Positions 26,130-36,092 are shown, numbered from the stretch's first letter. The stretch is 64,000 nt of DNA from Lachnospiraceae bacterium (GCA_022845895.1 AP025573.1:1026501-1090500), one strand, 5' to 3'. The notes: generated from the sequence alone by a model not told the origin. Numbers and translations are program-made.

Positions 26130-26480
26130 GTACTTCCCGTTTTTTTGCGGGGTAAAAATCGTGTTTTGTCCTTTATTTATCACAGTTTCTAGGTACTATG
26201 ACATGTATGCGCAGGGCGGTGTTACATATACGCCCTTTACGAACGCCTAAAGGCGTTCCCTTTCCAAAAGGAACTGTCTGTCCGAACACGTCTGGGGGAC
26301 GTGCCCCGTCCAGCCAGCCCCTTTTGGAAACCACTATTTTCGGTCTGACAGTCCATGCTTATTCATGCTATCAAAGTGAAAATATATCTTCTCTATGCTT
26401 ACTCAAGCGTGTGATTGACCCTAGCGTGCTTAATCACTCCATCTGATACGATAATAACGCCATTAGAATTACTTGTCAAG
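26130..26480. other. Structured non-coding region, candidate oriT / double-strand origin
   Basis: This sits between the divergent initiator and XRE genes. It holds GAACGCCT-AA-AGGCGTTC (about 26239-26256), TTTCCAAAAGG paired with CCTTTTGGAAA about 60 bases later, a CTGTCTG/TCTGACAG pair and GGGGACGTGCCCC. Origins acted on by Rep_trans-type relaxases usually lie here. A short open frame (26198-26446) overlaps these repeats and is not believed to be a gene. Confidence 0.45.
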
Positions 26481-26568
26481 AAGTTTTTGTTGACTTTTGG
26501 ATATATATTAAGTATGATATGCTTATAAATGCCAAGAGAAGCAACGAAAGGAGCGGTTATACTAAGTT

Positions 26569-27240
26569 ATGGAGCATTATGAAAAGAAAATCAGTTTCTT
26601 AGGAGAAAACATACAGACCATAAGAAAACACAGAGGAATGAAACAACAGGAACTTGCGGACAAAATCGGTATCAATATGCAGAGCCTTTCCAAGATTGAA
26701 CGTGGTGTGAATTATCCTACCTTTGATACATTAGAGAAGATAATGGACGTGCTGGGTGTAACGCCCAATGAATTATTGTCGGGAGAATGGAAGTATATCG
26801 ACCATACCGAGCCATATATTATGGATATTATTAAACGGGAACAGGACTTCAATGTTTCCTTAGATTATCTGTCTGAAAATGAATTTTTCGATGATGAAAA
26901 CGAATACAAATTTTACATGGAAACCATATTGATTAGGTACATCAGCAATTATCTTTCTAATGAGGTTGTAGAAGTGGAAGAACTTATGGAAATCAAACAG
27001 TTGATACAGCGTCAAAAAATAGAACGCATGATGAAAGTACATAAGGAAATGCGAGGTTTAGACCGATACAGAGAACAACCGAAAGAGTATAAATATCACA
27101 ACCCTTATGATGACTGGATATTCCGTCAACTTGCAGATGTAGATAACAGAAAAAACATTCCTAATACTTCTCCACAAGTAGACTTTAACGAGGGAGATTA
27201 TGAAGATTATCTAAAGGCGAAATGGAACAGAGGTCTTTAA
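26569..27240 (+). CDS. XRE-family transcriptional regulator of the mobile element
   Basis: 223 residues. The helix-turn-helix is at about residues 12-66 (NIQTIRKHRGMKQQELADKIGINMQSLSKIE). An acidic, helical C-terminal part of unknown kind follows. It probably controls the mobilization genes transcribed the other way. AAAGGAGCGG precedes the start. Confidence 0.85.
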   Translation: MEHYEKKISFLGENIQTIRKHRGMKQQELADKIGINMQSLSKIERGVNYPTFDTLEKIMDVLGVTPNELLSGEWKYIDHTEPYIMDIIKREQDFNVSLDYLSENEFFDDENEYKFYMETILIRYISNYLSNEVVEVEELMEIKQLIQRQKIERMMKVHKEMRGLDRYREQPKEYKYHNPYDDWIFRQLADVDNRKNIPNTSPQVDFNEGDYEDYLKAKWNRGL

Positions 27241-27269
27241 TTTCCTCTTGAATGGAAGATACAGCAAAC

Positions 27270-27332
27270 AAAAAGCCCAGTAAAGAGTGCAAAGCACCAC
27301 CATTGGTGGCAAGGCTCTTGACAGGGCTTTTT
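27270..27332 (+). terminator. Terminator after the XRE regulator
   Basis: AAAAAGCCC pairs with GGGCTTTTT, and within it AGAG/CTCT and CACCA/TGGTG pairs form a branched hairpin before a T run. Confidence 0.75.
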
Positions 27333-27517
27333 CTTTTCTGTGGTGGGTAATCAAGAGGAAGAAAGAAAAAGTGTGTATGTTCAATGCAGAAAATATTCAA
27401 AGGGTATGCTGATTTTTATTGTGGCGGATATATGGAACTGTTATAATATGGGTATGAAAAAAGCGACAAATTGGAATTTTTGAAAGAACAGTATTATTCA
27501 TATTAAGAGGAGGCGAA

Positions 27518-28294
27518 ATGATGAATGGACAAATGTTTCAAATTGCATCTATTGTAGCGACGAGCAAAAAAGCGTTGCAATTATCAGAACCAATTAGATT
27601 TTCTCAATTAGAATATGAGAATAAAATTGAATTTATCTTTTTACCTCAAAAGAAATTTTTAAGGACAGAAAAATATACCGCTTCTAATGTTTCATTGTGG
27701 TTTGAACAAATAAAGAAAAGTGGGATACAGGATATAAAGTTGCTATGTCCATATTCAGTAAAGGATAGACAATTTTTAGGATTTTCAAATACAACAGAAA
27801 GTTCCATTTTGTGTTTTTACAAAAGCGGAAAAGTAACATACTTTACTGCTGATTGGCAATTTGACTCTATGCAAAAAAAATGGAATATTCTATATTCAGA
27901 GCATGAGTGGACTAATCCACCATCAAAAAAACCATATTTTGAGAATAACATTAACTCATTTCGAGATGTATTATTATCGATTAAAGAATTGGCTAAAAAA
28001 ATTGAGTGTGAAAATTTTGCTAATATTTTTACTTCTGCTATAAACCTTTTAGATGGCTATAGCGAATATCCAGATGAAAAGTATGGTTTGAGTTTACCAC
28101 CAATTCCACAGCAAAATCTTCAAATGTTCGAAGCTGCAAGTATTTCGGATGTTTTTGGAGCAATGGGTTCGTGGAATGATAGCCCAGCATATATGGCTCA
28201 CAAAAAAGGGTTATCTGAAGAATACGAAACTCTATCTTCTGAGTTGTTAAAAAATGTAAGACTTGCTATTTTGTATGCCATAAATGAATGGTAA
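27518..28294 (+). CDS. Hypothetical protein (mobile-element cargo)
   Basis: 258 residues with AGGAGG upstream. It opens MMNGQMFQIASIVATSKKAL. No signal peptide or membrane span is visible, and I do not recognise a family. Base composition is very AT-rich compared with the chromosome. It is followed about 55 bases later by the peptidase E-like gene, so they may share a transcript. Confidence 0.75.
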   Translation: MMNGQMFQIASIVATSKKALQLSEPIRFSQLEYENKIEFIFLPQKKFLRTEKYTASNVSLWFEQIKKSGIQDIKLLCPYSVKDRQFLGFSNTTESSILCFYKSGKVTYFTADWQFDSMQKKWNILYSEHEWTNPPSKKPYFENNINSFRDVLLSIKELAKKIECENFANIFTSAINLLDGYSEYPDEKYGLSLPPIPQQNLQMFEAASISDVFGAMGSWNDSPAYMAHKKGLSEEYETLSSELLKNVRLAILYAINEW

Positions 28295-28349
28295 GATTAT
28301 AAACCTATATTTCATATGTGTAAATTAGAATTTATAAAGGAGAATATTG

Positions 28350-28952
28350 ATGAAACTATTTTTATGTTCGCACTTTTCAAGTGTGGGAAGTCTGATAAAG
28401 GAAGAAATTGAAAATAAGAAAGTCGCATTTATTCCAACAGCTTCACTGCGTGAAGGCTACATCGGTTATGTCGGCTCGGCTCGAAAATTATTCAAAAAGT
28501 TGGGAGCAATCGTAACTGAAATTGATATTTCAACGGAGGCTTATTCAACGATACAGTCTGTTTTTGAAGAAGCAGATGTGATATATTTTACCGGCGGAAA
28601 TTCTTTCTTTCTTATGGACCAGCTCCGTAAAACGGGAGCTGATGGGCTACTGAAAAAGGAATTGGCAAATGGAAAATTGATGATCGGCGAGTCGGCAGGC
28701 GCAATTATATGCGCTCCAAGCATCCAATATATCGAGCAAATGGATGAAAAGCCAGAGGACTACTCACAAGAAGATGATGCAGGGCTTGATTTGATTGATT
28801 TCTATGTTCTTCCGCATTATCTTACAGCACCATTTAAGAAAGTTACCGAGAAAATAATGGCTGAGTTTTCGGATTTGAATCTATGCCCAATTAACAACCG
28901 TCAGGGAATTGTAATTGATGGTGAAGGTTCAAAGGTTATTTGCAAAGACTAA
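28350..28952 (+). CDS. Peptidase E-like (S51) protein
   Basis: 201 residues. MKLFLCSHFSSVG, VAFIPTASLREGY, YFTGGNSFFLMDQLR and the nucleophile motif GESAGA match the S51 dipeptidase E family, a class I glutamine-amidotransferase-like fold. Known members cleave Asp-X dipeptides; this Firmicutes subgroup is often annotated only as a Type 1 GATase-like protein. The start at 28350 follows AAAGGAG. Confidence 0.85.
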   Translation: MKLFLCSHFSSVGSLIKEEIENKKVAFIPTASLREGYIGYVGSARKLFKKLGAIVTEIDISTEAYSTIQSVFEEADVIYFTGGNSFFLMDQLRKTGADGLLKKELANGKLMIGESAGAIICAPSIQYIEQMDEKPEDYSQEDDAGLDLIDFYVLPHYLTAPFKKVTEKIMAEFSDLNLCPINNRQGIVIDGEGSKVICKD

Positions 28953-29014
28953 TTTGAAAATTCAAGTTTGTAGAACTGTATTAAATCATAAAATCACATT
29001 GGGGGGTGGCAATT

Positions 29015-29758
29015 ATGCGATATAAAAAAATTGTATTGAGTATTATAGCAAGTGTGCTTTGTCTGGGACTATTAAATGGTTGTAGTTGCTATTCGCATGA
29101 TTTTAACTCTAGTGAAGAAGCACAAAAATATATCTCATCCAAATTAAAGGGCAAATACAATGAAGAATTTATCATTACAGAAGTAAAGGAGTACAAAGAA
29201 GAAAAAATAGGATTAAACTGGATTAGGGCAAATGTTTCTAGTAAAGAAAATTCTTCTCAAATTGCTACTGTATATGCACGAAATACTGGATTTTTTGAGG
29301 ATAGTTATCATGTTTATTACTATTCTGATGAAATAGAAGAACTTGCAACTCCTTTATTTCAAGATAAACCTTTTATAAGAAATTATCAACTTGAAGTACA
29401 AGGGCATACAACAACGACAGAATGGAATGGTAAGGAAAGTGTAGAAGAATATCTGAAAAAAAGAGAGTATGAAATAGAAACAAGTATATATCTTAATGAG
29501 GGAAAAACGGACGAGGAATATGCAGAAGAAATTTCCTATATCATGCAGGAAATTATAGAAAGTGATTTGGTTTTTAATATTTCAGTATATACAAATGATG
29601 ATAACATTATTTTCTATTCTCTACCAGAACAGCACAGTCAACCAGATGTAGAAGCGATTTTAGAAAAAATGGAAGATGTTAAAAGACAACAAGAAACAAA
29701 AAAAGATTATAAGGAATGGAAAAAACAAAATCAAAATAATGAAACAAATTCTGATTGA
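29015..29758 (+). CDS. Predicted lipoprotein of unknown function
   Basis: 247 residues from the ATG after GGGGGGTGG. It has a type II signal peptide (KKIVLSIIASVLCLGLLNGCS) with lipobox LNGC, so it should be anchored to the outer face of the membrane. The C-terminal 35 residues are a Lys/Gln/Glu-rich coiled coil. It is followed by the small membrane protein at 29784. No family recognised. Confidence 0.8.
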   Translation: MRYKKIVLSIIASVLCLGLLNGCSCYSHDFNSSEEAQKYISSKLKGKYNEEFIITEVKEYKEEKIGLNWIRANVSSKENSSQIATVYARNTGFFEDSYHVYYYSDEIEELATPLFQDKPFIRNYQLEVQGHTTTTEWNGKESVEEYLKKREYEIETSIYLNEGKTDEEYAEEISYIMQEIIESDLVFNISVYTNDDNIIFYSLPEQHSQPDVEAILEKMEDVKRQQETKKDYKEWKKQNQNNETNSD

Positions 29759-29783
29759 ATGTTGTAATAGGAGTGATTAGACA

Positions 29784-30359
29784 ATGAAATTTTTTCTTTA
29801 TTTTTTAACAATAGCATTTGGTATAGTATGTTTTGTAATTATGAAAAAGAAACGCTATAAAGTCATGCCACTTATCTGTTTGATTATGTTTATTTGTTTC
29901 ATTGGCTTTGGAATTATTTCCTTAGTATATTCATTTGTTCCATATGGGGAGATATTTGTGATGCCATTAGGATCTATTGTCTTTGGTTTGATATCTATTT
30001 TGGTTGGAGTAAATGATTTGTATTCTTTATTGTGTTGTAGAAAAAAAGTGGACGGCGTGTATTGTGGCTACAACACATATTATGGTGGCAATGGTATTTC
30101 TACACAAGCTCCAGTATTTGAATATACATATAACGGAACATATTATCGTGAGCAAACAACACAGAATATATCTCATAAACGATTAAATAAGGGTATGACG
30201 CAAGGAAAAATGTATAGCATATATATTGACCCAAAACACCCAGCAGTATTTGTTCTGACTAAAAGAATTAGAATAGGAACAATAGTCGCAATAATATTAG
30301 GGTTATTTCTATTTACTGGTGGAATTGATTTCTTCTTGCCTATGCTATCGGGTCGGTAG
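29784..30359 (+). CDS. Membrane protein, possibly DUF3592-like
   Basis: 191 residues with spans at about 1-20, 28-52, 58-82 and 166-188. An external or cytosolic beta-rich part between carries VDGVYCGYNTYYGGNG and PVFEYTYNGTYYREQTTQN, the pattern of DUF3592 proteins. It is the last gene of the mobile element. The 270 bases that follow hold the right-end repeats and no gene. Confidence 0.7.
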   Translation: MKFFLYFLTIAFGIVCFVIMKKKRYKVMPLICLIMFICFIGFGIISLVYSFVPYGEIFVMPLGSIVFGLISILVGVNDLYSLLCCRKKVDGVYCGYNTYYGGNGISTQAPVFEYTYNGTYYREQTTQNISHKRLNKGMTQGKMYSIYIDPKHPAVFVLTKRIRIGTIVAIILGLFLFTGGIDFFLPMLSGR

Positions 30360-30507
30360 GAGACACCTTGTTGGTAAATTGTCTGATAACTTCATATCCC
30401 TACATACAAAGCAGTTAGTCTTATGATTGACTGCTTTTTAAAAAGACACCATTTAGGTGTAATGATGTCTTTTGGGTGTTATTTTATAGTCATATCAAGG
30501 CTCATTC

Positions 30508-30520
30508 AATCGTGGTAAAT
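30508..30520 (+). repeat. 13-bp direct repeat, right end of the mobile element
   Basis: AATCGTGGTAAAT, identical to 23529-23541, followed by a second AGTGGTAAAA. It marks the right boundary within about 50 bases. Confidence 0.55.
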
Positions 30521-30631
30521 TAGTGGTAAAATGAATGGTTTTCTATACTCCAAAATGCTTGAAAGTATAGTGGTTATGCGAATAATCCAAAATTAGATAT
30601 AAAAATTAATAATAAATTTTAGAAAGGAAAT

Positions 30632-31193
30632 GTGTTCAAGGGGACTTATTATTCGATATATGCCGAAGCTCACATCGGTGAGAAATGGTATAATATCAAT
30701 CCTTTGATAAAGAAACAGGACGGTTCCTTAAGGGCTTGTCCTATTATTGAGGGGCAGTCATGGCTTAGAGACGCATATGACAAATTAGAGAGGATTCTCA
30801 GACAGTGGGGCATCACTATCAATACAAGTTATGCGGAATATAAAGATGAGACGCTTCCGGCGGACGTACTGCCATATCTTCTTAGTAATACCGTGATAGA
30901 GGCCGGCGGACAGAAGATAGAACAAAGTGTCTGTGGACTGTACGGTCTGGGGAACGTATTTGAATTATTGGGTAAAACTGGCCAGGCTTTATTGCCGAAA
31001 ACGCACAGCTGAAAACCGTCTACGTAGACGCTGCTGCATTATCCAGGGACATCGGGGCCCCGACGGGCAGCTACAATGGTGTGTGGAGCATGAGCCCGGT
31101 GCCTGAGGATGGCACGACAGTCAGCAAAGCGCAGATCAGGCAGGCGCTTGAGCGGGATGCCACTTCTAATATATCGTGTGGACTGCGTTTCTG
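30632..31193 (+). pseudogene. Broken gene of unknown function, frameshifted
   Basis: A GTG start after AAAGGAAA opens MFKGTYYSIYAEAHIGEKW and runs to a stop at 31012. From about 30985 another frame continues with gene-like sequence (AENAQLKTVYVDAAALSRDIG, GSYNGVWSMSPVPEDG) to a stop at about 31193. A single-base shift near the GGCCAGGCTTTATTGCC stretch would join the two into one protein of about 187 residues. I do not recognise the family. It sits just right of the mobile element. Confidence 0.55.
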
Positions 31194-31412
31194 TTAACGC
31201 TGTTTCCCGGAATTTTGACAGCCTGGACTATCCAAAAGGCATTGTCCGCTGCCATTCATGACTATATGCCTTTTGGAGTTAACTTTATAGGACTTCTTTT
31301 ATTGTTTGTGTTCCTGAATATAATCTATCAATTGGTAGAAAGCGTATTCTCAATTGGAATATTACAGAGCTGTAAAAAAGGGAATATCAGCGGTATCTCT
31401 GCAAGTTCCTGA
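31176..31412 (+). pseudogene. Remnant of a membrane protein
   Basis: A 78-residue hydrophobic reading with two or three spans (TAFLLTLFPGILTAW, FIGLLLLFVFLNIIYQLVESVF). It has no credible ribosome site and follows directly on the broken gene, so it looks like a C-terminal fragment. Its stop is two bases from the stop of the convergent YyaL-type gene. Confidence 0.45.
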
Positions 31413-31413
31413 G

Positions 31414-33408
31414 TTAATGAAGCTTGCTTATATCTTCCACCGGAGCCATGCACACTCCGTTTTTGCATAGATAGTACATGGCTCCCTTACCAGGTATCGG
31501 ATAATCACTTACGTAGGGAAGGGCTGTCTCAAGTTTTGCCTCATTTGCCTTCGTTTTGAGGATGACGGACAGATTTATCGGATTGTTTTCCATCAGATAA
31601 TTCCGTAATGATTCCGGCAATTCGTTGTCAGCCGATACACAGACGAGTTCCCTGGCCGGATATAAGACCTTTATCAGAGCCAGAAGTCCAAAGCTATGGC
31701 CTGCAGGGTATTCTTTTATACTTCCGGCAAGATATCTGATTTGTCGTTCCCTCGCCTCCTGCCAGAGTACATCGCACGTATACTGGGCTAACTGAACCAG
31801 CAAGACTGCCGCGGCTGAGTTGCCCGACGGAATTGCACCGTCGTAAGTCTCTTTTGGGCGGGTAATGAGAACTTCAGCATCTGAAGCAGTGAGAAAATAT
31901 CCTCCGTTTTCCTTATCTTCAAAAAGGTCTGTCATCTGGGCGGCAATGTGCAAGGCGTCTTCCAGATACTGTGGCTCATATGTCGTGCGGTAAAGCTCTA
32001 TGAGTGCCAGACCAAAGACGGCGTAATCATCCAGCTGCCCGGGAGTTGCCGCCTCGCCCTTTCGCCAGCGCAGATAAAGCCTTCCCCGTCTGTCGGTCAT
32101 AGATTGCCTGATAAATTGGCAGGCGTGTACGGCGGCGTTCCGATAGCGGCTGTCCTCTGTTATCTGAGCGGCTCTTGCCATCGCGATAATCATCCAGCTG
32201 TTCCAGGACAGTATGACTTTATCATCTCTGTGCAAAGAGACGCGGTCAAGGCGGTATCCATATAGCTTTTTCAGGCGTGGATCATCAGACGGCCAGGGAT
32301 TATGGTCCGCATCAATCCTGTTAGGGATACATTTGCCTTCAAAATTCCCCTCTGAAGTAATGTCATAAATCCGACAGAATTCTGCGCCGTCTTTAGGGCC
32401 CAATACTTCAAGAACTTCCTCCTTGGAGAAATAATAATATCTGCCTTCTACGCCGTCACTGTCCGCATCCTGCCCACAGTAGAACTCACCGCTTGGGCCG
32501 GTCAGTTCCCGCAATACATAATCCAGAGTTCTTCTTGCCGTGTCGGCATACATGTCCTCTCCTGTAATATGATAGGCCTTAAGATAAGATATAGCGAGCA
32601 GAGCGTTGTCATAGAGCATTTTCTCAAAATGAGGGACGAGCCATCTCTCATCGGTAGAATAACGGGAAAAGCCGCCTCCGATCTGATCATTCATCCCTCC
32701 ACGGGCCATTGCGGATAACGTGTGCAGAGCCATCTCAAGGGTGCTGTCATCGGATTCCAGGGCACTGTAGTCAAGAAGGAACAGAAGATTATGAGGAGAC
32801 GGGAATTTAGGAGCACTTCCGAACCCGCCCCACTTCCTGTCATATTGCTGCTTGAACAAATCGGCTGCCTGCTTCAATACATTTTTGTCTGGGGTCTCCT
32901 CCGCTTTGCTTCCGGGAACAGATAAGAATGCAGTAATCTGACGTCCGGTCTCCGACAGTTTATCTCTGTCCCGGCTCCAGAGCAGATGGACTTTCTGTAA
33001 CAGCTCAAGAAGCCCTGTCTGTCCGTATCGTGGATGCTTTGGGATATAGGTTCCCAGAAAAAACGGCTTTTGGTCCGGTGTCAGAATCGCCGTGAGGGGC
33101 CAGCCACCGGCACCGGTTACGGCCTGGCAGGCGGCCATGTATACGGAATCAATATCAGGACGTTCTTCTCTGTCGACTTTGATGCAGACATAATGGCTGT
33201 TCAAGAGCTCCGCCACTTCTTCATCTTCGAATGATTCATGTGCCATCACATGGCACCAGTGGCAGGTAGAGTATCCGATACTCAGAAAGACGGGCAGATC
33301 TTCCTTCTTGGCCCGTTCAAACGCTTCGTTGCCCCAAGGATACCAGTTTACTGGGTTTTCTGCATGTTGTAATAGATAGGGAGACTTTTCATTTATCAAA
33401 TGATTCAT
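31414..33408 (-). CDS. YyaL/SSP411-type thioredoxin-domain protein
   Basis: 664 residues. The DUF255 thioredoxin-like N-terminus shows [18 protein letters not shown] and the CxxC motif in [20 protein letters not shown]. An alpha/alpha six-barrel (N-acylglucosamine epimerase-like) domain follows ([25 protein letters not shown]). The family is widespread but its reaction is not established. It is a single gene with AGGAGGATGG upstream. Confidence 0.93.
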   Translation of the reverse strand: MNHLINEKSPYLLQHAENPVNWYPWGNEAFERAKKEDLPVFLSIGYSTCHWCHVMAHESFEDEEVAELLNSHYVCIKVDREERPDIDSVYMAACQAVTGAGGWPLTAILTPDQKPFFLGTYIPKHPRYGQTGLLELLQKVHLLWSRDRDKLSETGRQITAFLSVPGSKAEETPDKNVLKQAADLFKQQYDRKWGGFGSAPKFPSPHNLLFLLDYSALESDDSTLEMALHTLSAMARGGMNDQIGGGFSRYSTDERWLVPHFEKMLYDNALLAISYLKAYHITGEDMYADTARRTLDYVLRELTGPSGEFYCGQDADSDGVEGRYYYFSKEEVLEVLGPKDGAEFCRIYDITSEGNFEGKCIPNRIDADHNPWPSDDPRLKKLYGYRLDRVSLHRDDKVILSWNSWMIIAMARAAQITEDSRYRNAAVHACQFIRQSMTDRRGRLYLRWRKGEAATPGQLDDYAVFGLALIELYRTTYEPQYLEDALHIAAQMTDLFEDKENGGYFLTASDAEVLITRPKETYDGAIPSGNSAAAVLLVQLAQYTCDVLWQEARERQIRYLAGSIKEYPAGHSFGLLALIKVLYPARELVCVSADNELPESLRNYLMENNPINLSVILKTKANEAKLETALPYVSDYPIPGKGAMYYLCKNGVCMAPVEDISKLH

Positions 33409-33521
33409 ATTCTTCCATCCTCCTTTTTACGCTTAATGTTCCCGGCGGCAGCATATCTCATTCGTTCCGGCCGCCTGCATGTGCTGCTACTAATCCTTTT
33501 CTTTTTTGAATGTTCATAAAA

Positions 33522-34045
33522 TTACGCATCTAATAATGCAAAAGCATGCTGAATCTGTTCCAGAAATCTTTGGGCTGCCTTCGTAAATCTCTGGTATTTT
33601 TTCCATACCATATGCATGCTTGCAGTTTTTTGCGGGGACAGGGGACGGAAGCAGAGGCTGCTGTCACTTCCGGTATCGACAAGACCGTCCAGGGTCAGAG
33701 CACATGCAAAACCTTCCTCCACCATAAGAGAAACATTATAGACAAGGTTGTAGGTGCCGACGATATTCATCTGGTCGAAATCCTTTTTAAGCCAGCCCGA
33801 GAATTGGTTGTTGGACGCAGCCTGTCTGGAAGTCAGGAGGGGAAGGCCCCACAAGTCTTCCGGGTGGATCTCGCTGCGCTTTGCGAGAGGATGGTCCTTT
33901 CGCATCAGCAGCCCCCAGACATCAACAGCAGGGATGCGGATATAATCGTAATTCCCGATATCTGAGGCCTCGATAAGCACGGCGAAATCAAAGAGCCCTT
34001 TTGCGTAGCAGCTGCCCCTCTTCAGTCAACGTTAATAACGAATAT
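33522..34045 (-). pseudogene. LysR-type regulator remnant with internal deletion
   Basis: The reading from 33980 to 33522 is the C-terminal half of a LysR substrate-binding domain (VWGLLMRKDHPLAKRSEI). Upstream, at about 34045-34003 on the same strand, a different frame reads SLLTLTEEGQLLRKRA, the end of a LysR DNA-binding domain. The linker and the first part of the effector domain are missing, and the frame changes at the joint. It is probably non-functional. Confidence 0.7.
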
Positions 34046-34301
34046 GGCATGGTGGGCATCGTGGGTATTTAAGACGGAATCCATACAGGCGGCCACTGAG
34101 CTAGGAGCAAAGGCAGCCATGCCGATACACTGGGGTGCATTTACCCTGGAAGAACATCCGTGGGATGACCCGGCGGAGAGATTCGTAAAAGCGGGGGAAG
34201 AAAGAGGGCTTCCAGTCGTTACGCCAATGATAGGTGAGGGATATCCTGAAAGAGAGCCTGGGATAAATTGTATTGCCAATCAAGAAAGAAGTAAGCAGTA
34301 A
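34044..34301 (+). pseudogene. C-terminal remnant of an MBL-fold (UlaG/NAPE-PLD type) hydrolase
   Basis: 85 residues with ESIQAATELGAKAAMPIHWG and HPWDDPAERF, which match the C-terminal end of metallo-beta-lactamase-fold hydrolases of the UlaG/RomA kind. The metal-binding N-terminus is absent. It abuts the LysR remnant on the other strand, so the junction near 34040 is a rearrangement scar. Confidence 0.65.
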
Positions 34302-34385
34302 CTACCTGCCAGGATTCAGCATAAACTTATAGTAGATATTTGATACACGTATAGTTATGCAGATTCGAGTAGGAAGGATATTATC

Positions 34386-35456
34386 ATGAATAAATATAAT
34401 AACAGTGACTGTAAGAATGAAAAGCTTTATAATAATAGTTGTAATTGCTGTAGCTGTGGGTGCTGCCGTGGTCCACAGGGAGAACCTGGTCCACAAGGAG
34501 AACCTGGCCCACAGGGCGTTCCGGGACCGCAAGGGGAACCCGGTCCACAGGGAATTCCTGGTTTGCAGGGAGAACCTGGCCCACAGGGCGTTCCGGGACC
34601 GCAAGGGGAACCCGGTCCACAGGGAATTCCTGGTTTGCAGGGGGAACCCGGCCCACAAGGGGAGCCTGGTCCACAGGGGGAACCCGGTCCACAGGGGGAA
34701 CCCGGTCCACAGGGGGAATCCGGTCCACAGGGAGAGCCTGGCCTACAGGGGGAACCCGGCCCACAAGGGGAGCCTGGTCCACAGGGGGAACCTGGCCCAC
34801 AGGGCGTTCCGGGACCGCAAGGGGAACCCGGTCCACAGGGGGAACCTGGTCCACAGGGAGAGCAGGGACCGACAGGTACCTTTGATCCTGGAGATGTTCT
34901 GTTCTATATAAATGGCAATGGTGGTCCAATACCCATAAGGTTTGGGGAAGATTTGAACTTCATCTCTCCCAATTTAGATATTTTCTTATACGACAATCCG
35001 GCCACAGTGGAAATCAATGGCAGGGCAATGGAAACTGCATTTGGCGGTCTATATTCCGATACTGTCCAATCGTTTGACTTTACTGTCAGCAATCAAGTTG
35101 AACAGATACAATTCAATAACTTTATGCCATCCTTCAATGTTGGGACTAATCAGAATGAATTGCAGATTTATATACCAGGGGAATACGAAATCAACTATAT
35201 GATTCGAATAGACCCAGTTGAGATACCAGACCAGACAATATCTGCGGGCGTACGTCAAGATGGCAGTTTCATAGACTCCACATTGCAATATGGCACACTT
35301 TCAACAACCGGTAACACAATCTTACAAGGAAGTGTCATTGAATTCCTGAGCGGCCAGGTTGATTTGGCGTTTCGTTCCACCGGTGCTGCAGCCTTTGAGC
35401 TGGCTTCGCTTACAAATGCCACGCTTTCTATAAAACGAATTACTCCATTACTATAA
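34386..35456 (+). CDS. Collagen-like, BclA-type spore surface protein
   Basis: 356 residues. The N-terminus is Cys-rich ([14 protein letters not shown]), then about 45 Gly-X-Y triplets run from residue 29 to about 165, dominated by GPQGEP, and then a beta-rich C-terminal domain resembles the BclA trimeric TNF-like head. Such proteins form hair-like filaments on exosporium or spore coat. The start has AGGAAGGA upstream. The coding DNA has long internal repeats, so repeat number may vary between strains. Confidence 0.88.
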   Translation: MNKYNNSDCKNEKLYNNSCNCCSCGCCRGPQGEPGPQGEPGPQGVPGPQGEPGPQGIPGLQGEPGPQGVPGPQGEPGPQGIPGLQGEPGPQGEPGPQGEPGPQGEPGPQGESGPQGEPGLQGEPGPQGEPGPQGEPGPQGVPGPQGEPGPQGEPGPQGEQGPTGTFDPGDVLFYINGNGGPIPIRFGEDLNFISPNLDIFLYDNPATVEINGRAMETAFGGLYSDTVQSFDFTVSNQVEQIQFNNFMPSFNVGTNQNELQIYIPGEYEINYMIRIDPVEIPDQTISAGVRQDGSFIDSTLQYGTLSTTGNTILQGSVIEFLSGQVDLAFRSTGAAAFELASLTNATLSIKRITPLL

Positions 35457-35597
35457 AAAATAGTGTCGGTAAACTTAGAGCACGATATAAGAATAGATAA
35501 ATCAACTTGACAGATTCGACATTAAAATTTAGAGTATAGGAACAAGAATATTCGCCTTCGGCGGATAAGGCGAACAAAGATAAAATGAGGTAGCAAA

Positions 35598-36092
35598 ATG
35601 ATATTGAAAACGGAGCGTCTTGAATTAGTACCATTGCTTCCCTATCAATTAAAATTGTGGGTAGAGAACCTACCAAAGCTGGAGAAAGACTTAAATTGTT
35701 CTTATCAAGCAGAGCCTATGGAGGGACTTTTTCTCGAAATTGTAAAAGGACAATTAGAAAAAACAGAAAAGTATTCTAACGATTACTTATGGCATAGCTT
35801 CTGGTTTCTGGTTCACAAAAGTGACCGGGTTGTCGTTGGTTCCGCTGATTTCAAGGATATACCGAATGCGGATCGAGAGGTCGAAATCGGCTATGGGTTG
35901 GGAAAAGAGTTTGAGCACAACGGATACATGACAGAAGCGGTGCAAGCCATGTGCAGGTGGGCTTTGAAACAAGAAAACGTGACCCATATTATTGCAGAAA
36001 CGGACATTGACGGGTTTGCATCACAACGCATTTTGCAACGCTGTGGTTTCGTTGAAAAAAGGCGGGAAGAAACAATATGGTGGCGACTATAA
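35598..36092 (+). CDS. GNAT-family N-acetyltransferase (RimJ-like)
   Basis: 164 residues. MILKTERLELVPLLPYQL at the start and VEIGYGLGKEFEHNGYMTEAV, with the acetyl-CoA binding loop, followed by FASQRILQRCGFVE, mark the RimJ/RimL group. GAGGT precedes the ATG. Substrate unknown; an amino group of a protein or small molecule is expected. Confidence 0.88.
   Translation: MILKTERLELVPLLPYQLKLWVENLPKLEKDLNCSYQAEPMEGLFLEIVKGQLEKTEKYSNDYLWHSFWFLVHKSDRVVVGSADFKDIPNADREVEIGYGLGKEFEHNGYMTEAVQAMCRWALKQENVTHIIAETDIDGFASQRILQRCGFVEKRREETIWWRL

Larger units (their letters stand above)
23460..30530. mobile_element. AT-rich integrative mobilizable element (about 7 kb)
   Basis: A Tn916-type integrase, an excisionase and a Rep_trans-type initiator/relaxase lie on the minus strand; an XRE regulator and AT-rich cargo lie on the plus strand. 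Base composition falls sharply relative to both flanks. Copies of GTGGTAAA-type sites occur at both ends (around 23469, 23533, 30512 and 30522), including a 13-bp direct repeat. There are no conjugation (type IV secretion) genes, so it would need a helper. Exact ends are not fixed. Confidence 0.75.

Noticed and set aside
26198..26446. An 82-codon frame upstream of the XRE gene
   Set aside because: It overlaps several inverted repeats, lacks a ribosome site and has no protein-like composition; the region is better read as an origin or leader.
23529..30520. The 13-bp direct repeat AATCGTGGTAAAT as the true attachment cores
   Set aside because: Related GTGGTAAA sites occur several times at both ends, as integrase arm sites do. 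I list it as a boundary marker but not as proven att cores.
34470..34880. Regular short repeats that could suggest a CRISPR array
   Set aside because: There are no unique spacers; the repeats are contiguous coding triplets. No cas genes are in the window.
34384..34929. Long frames in all other frames across the collagen region
   Set aside because: They are by-products of the GC-rich nine-base periodic DNA. Only the Gly-X-Y frame has a ribosome site and a structured C-terminal domain.
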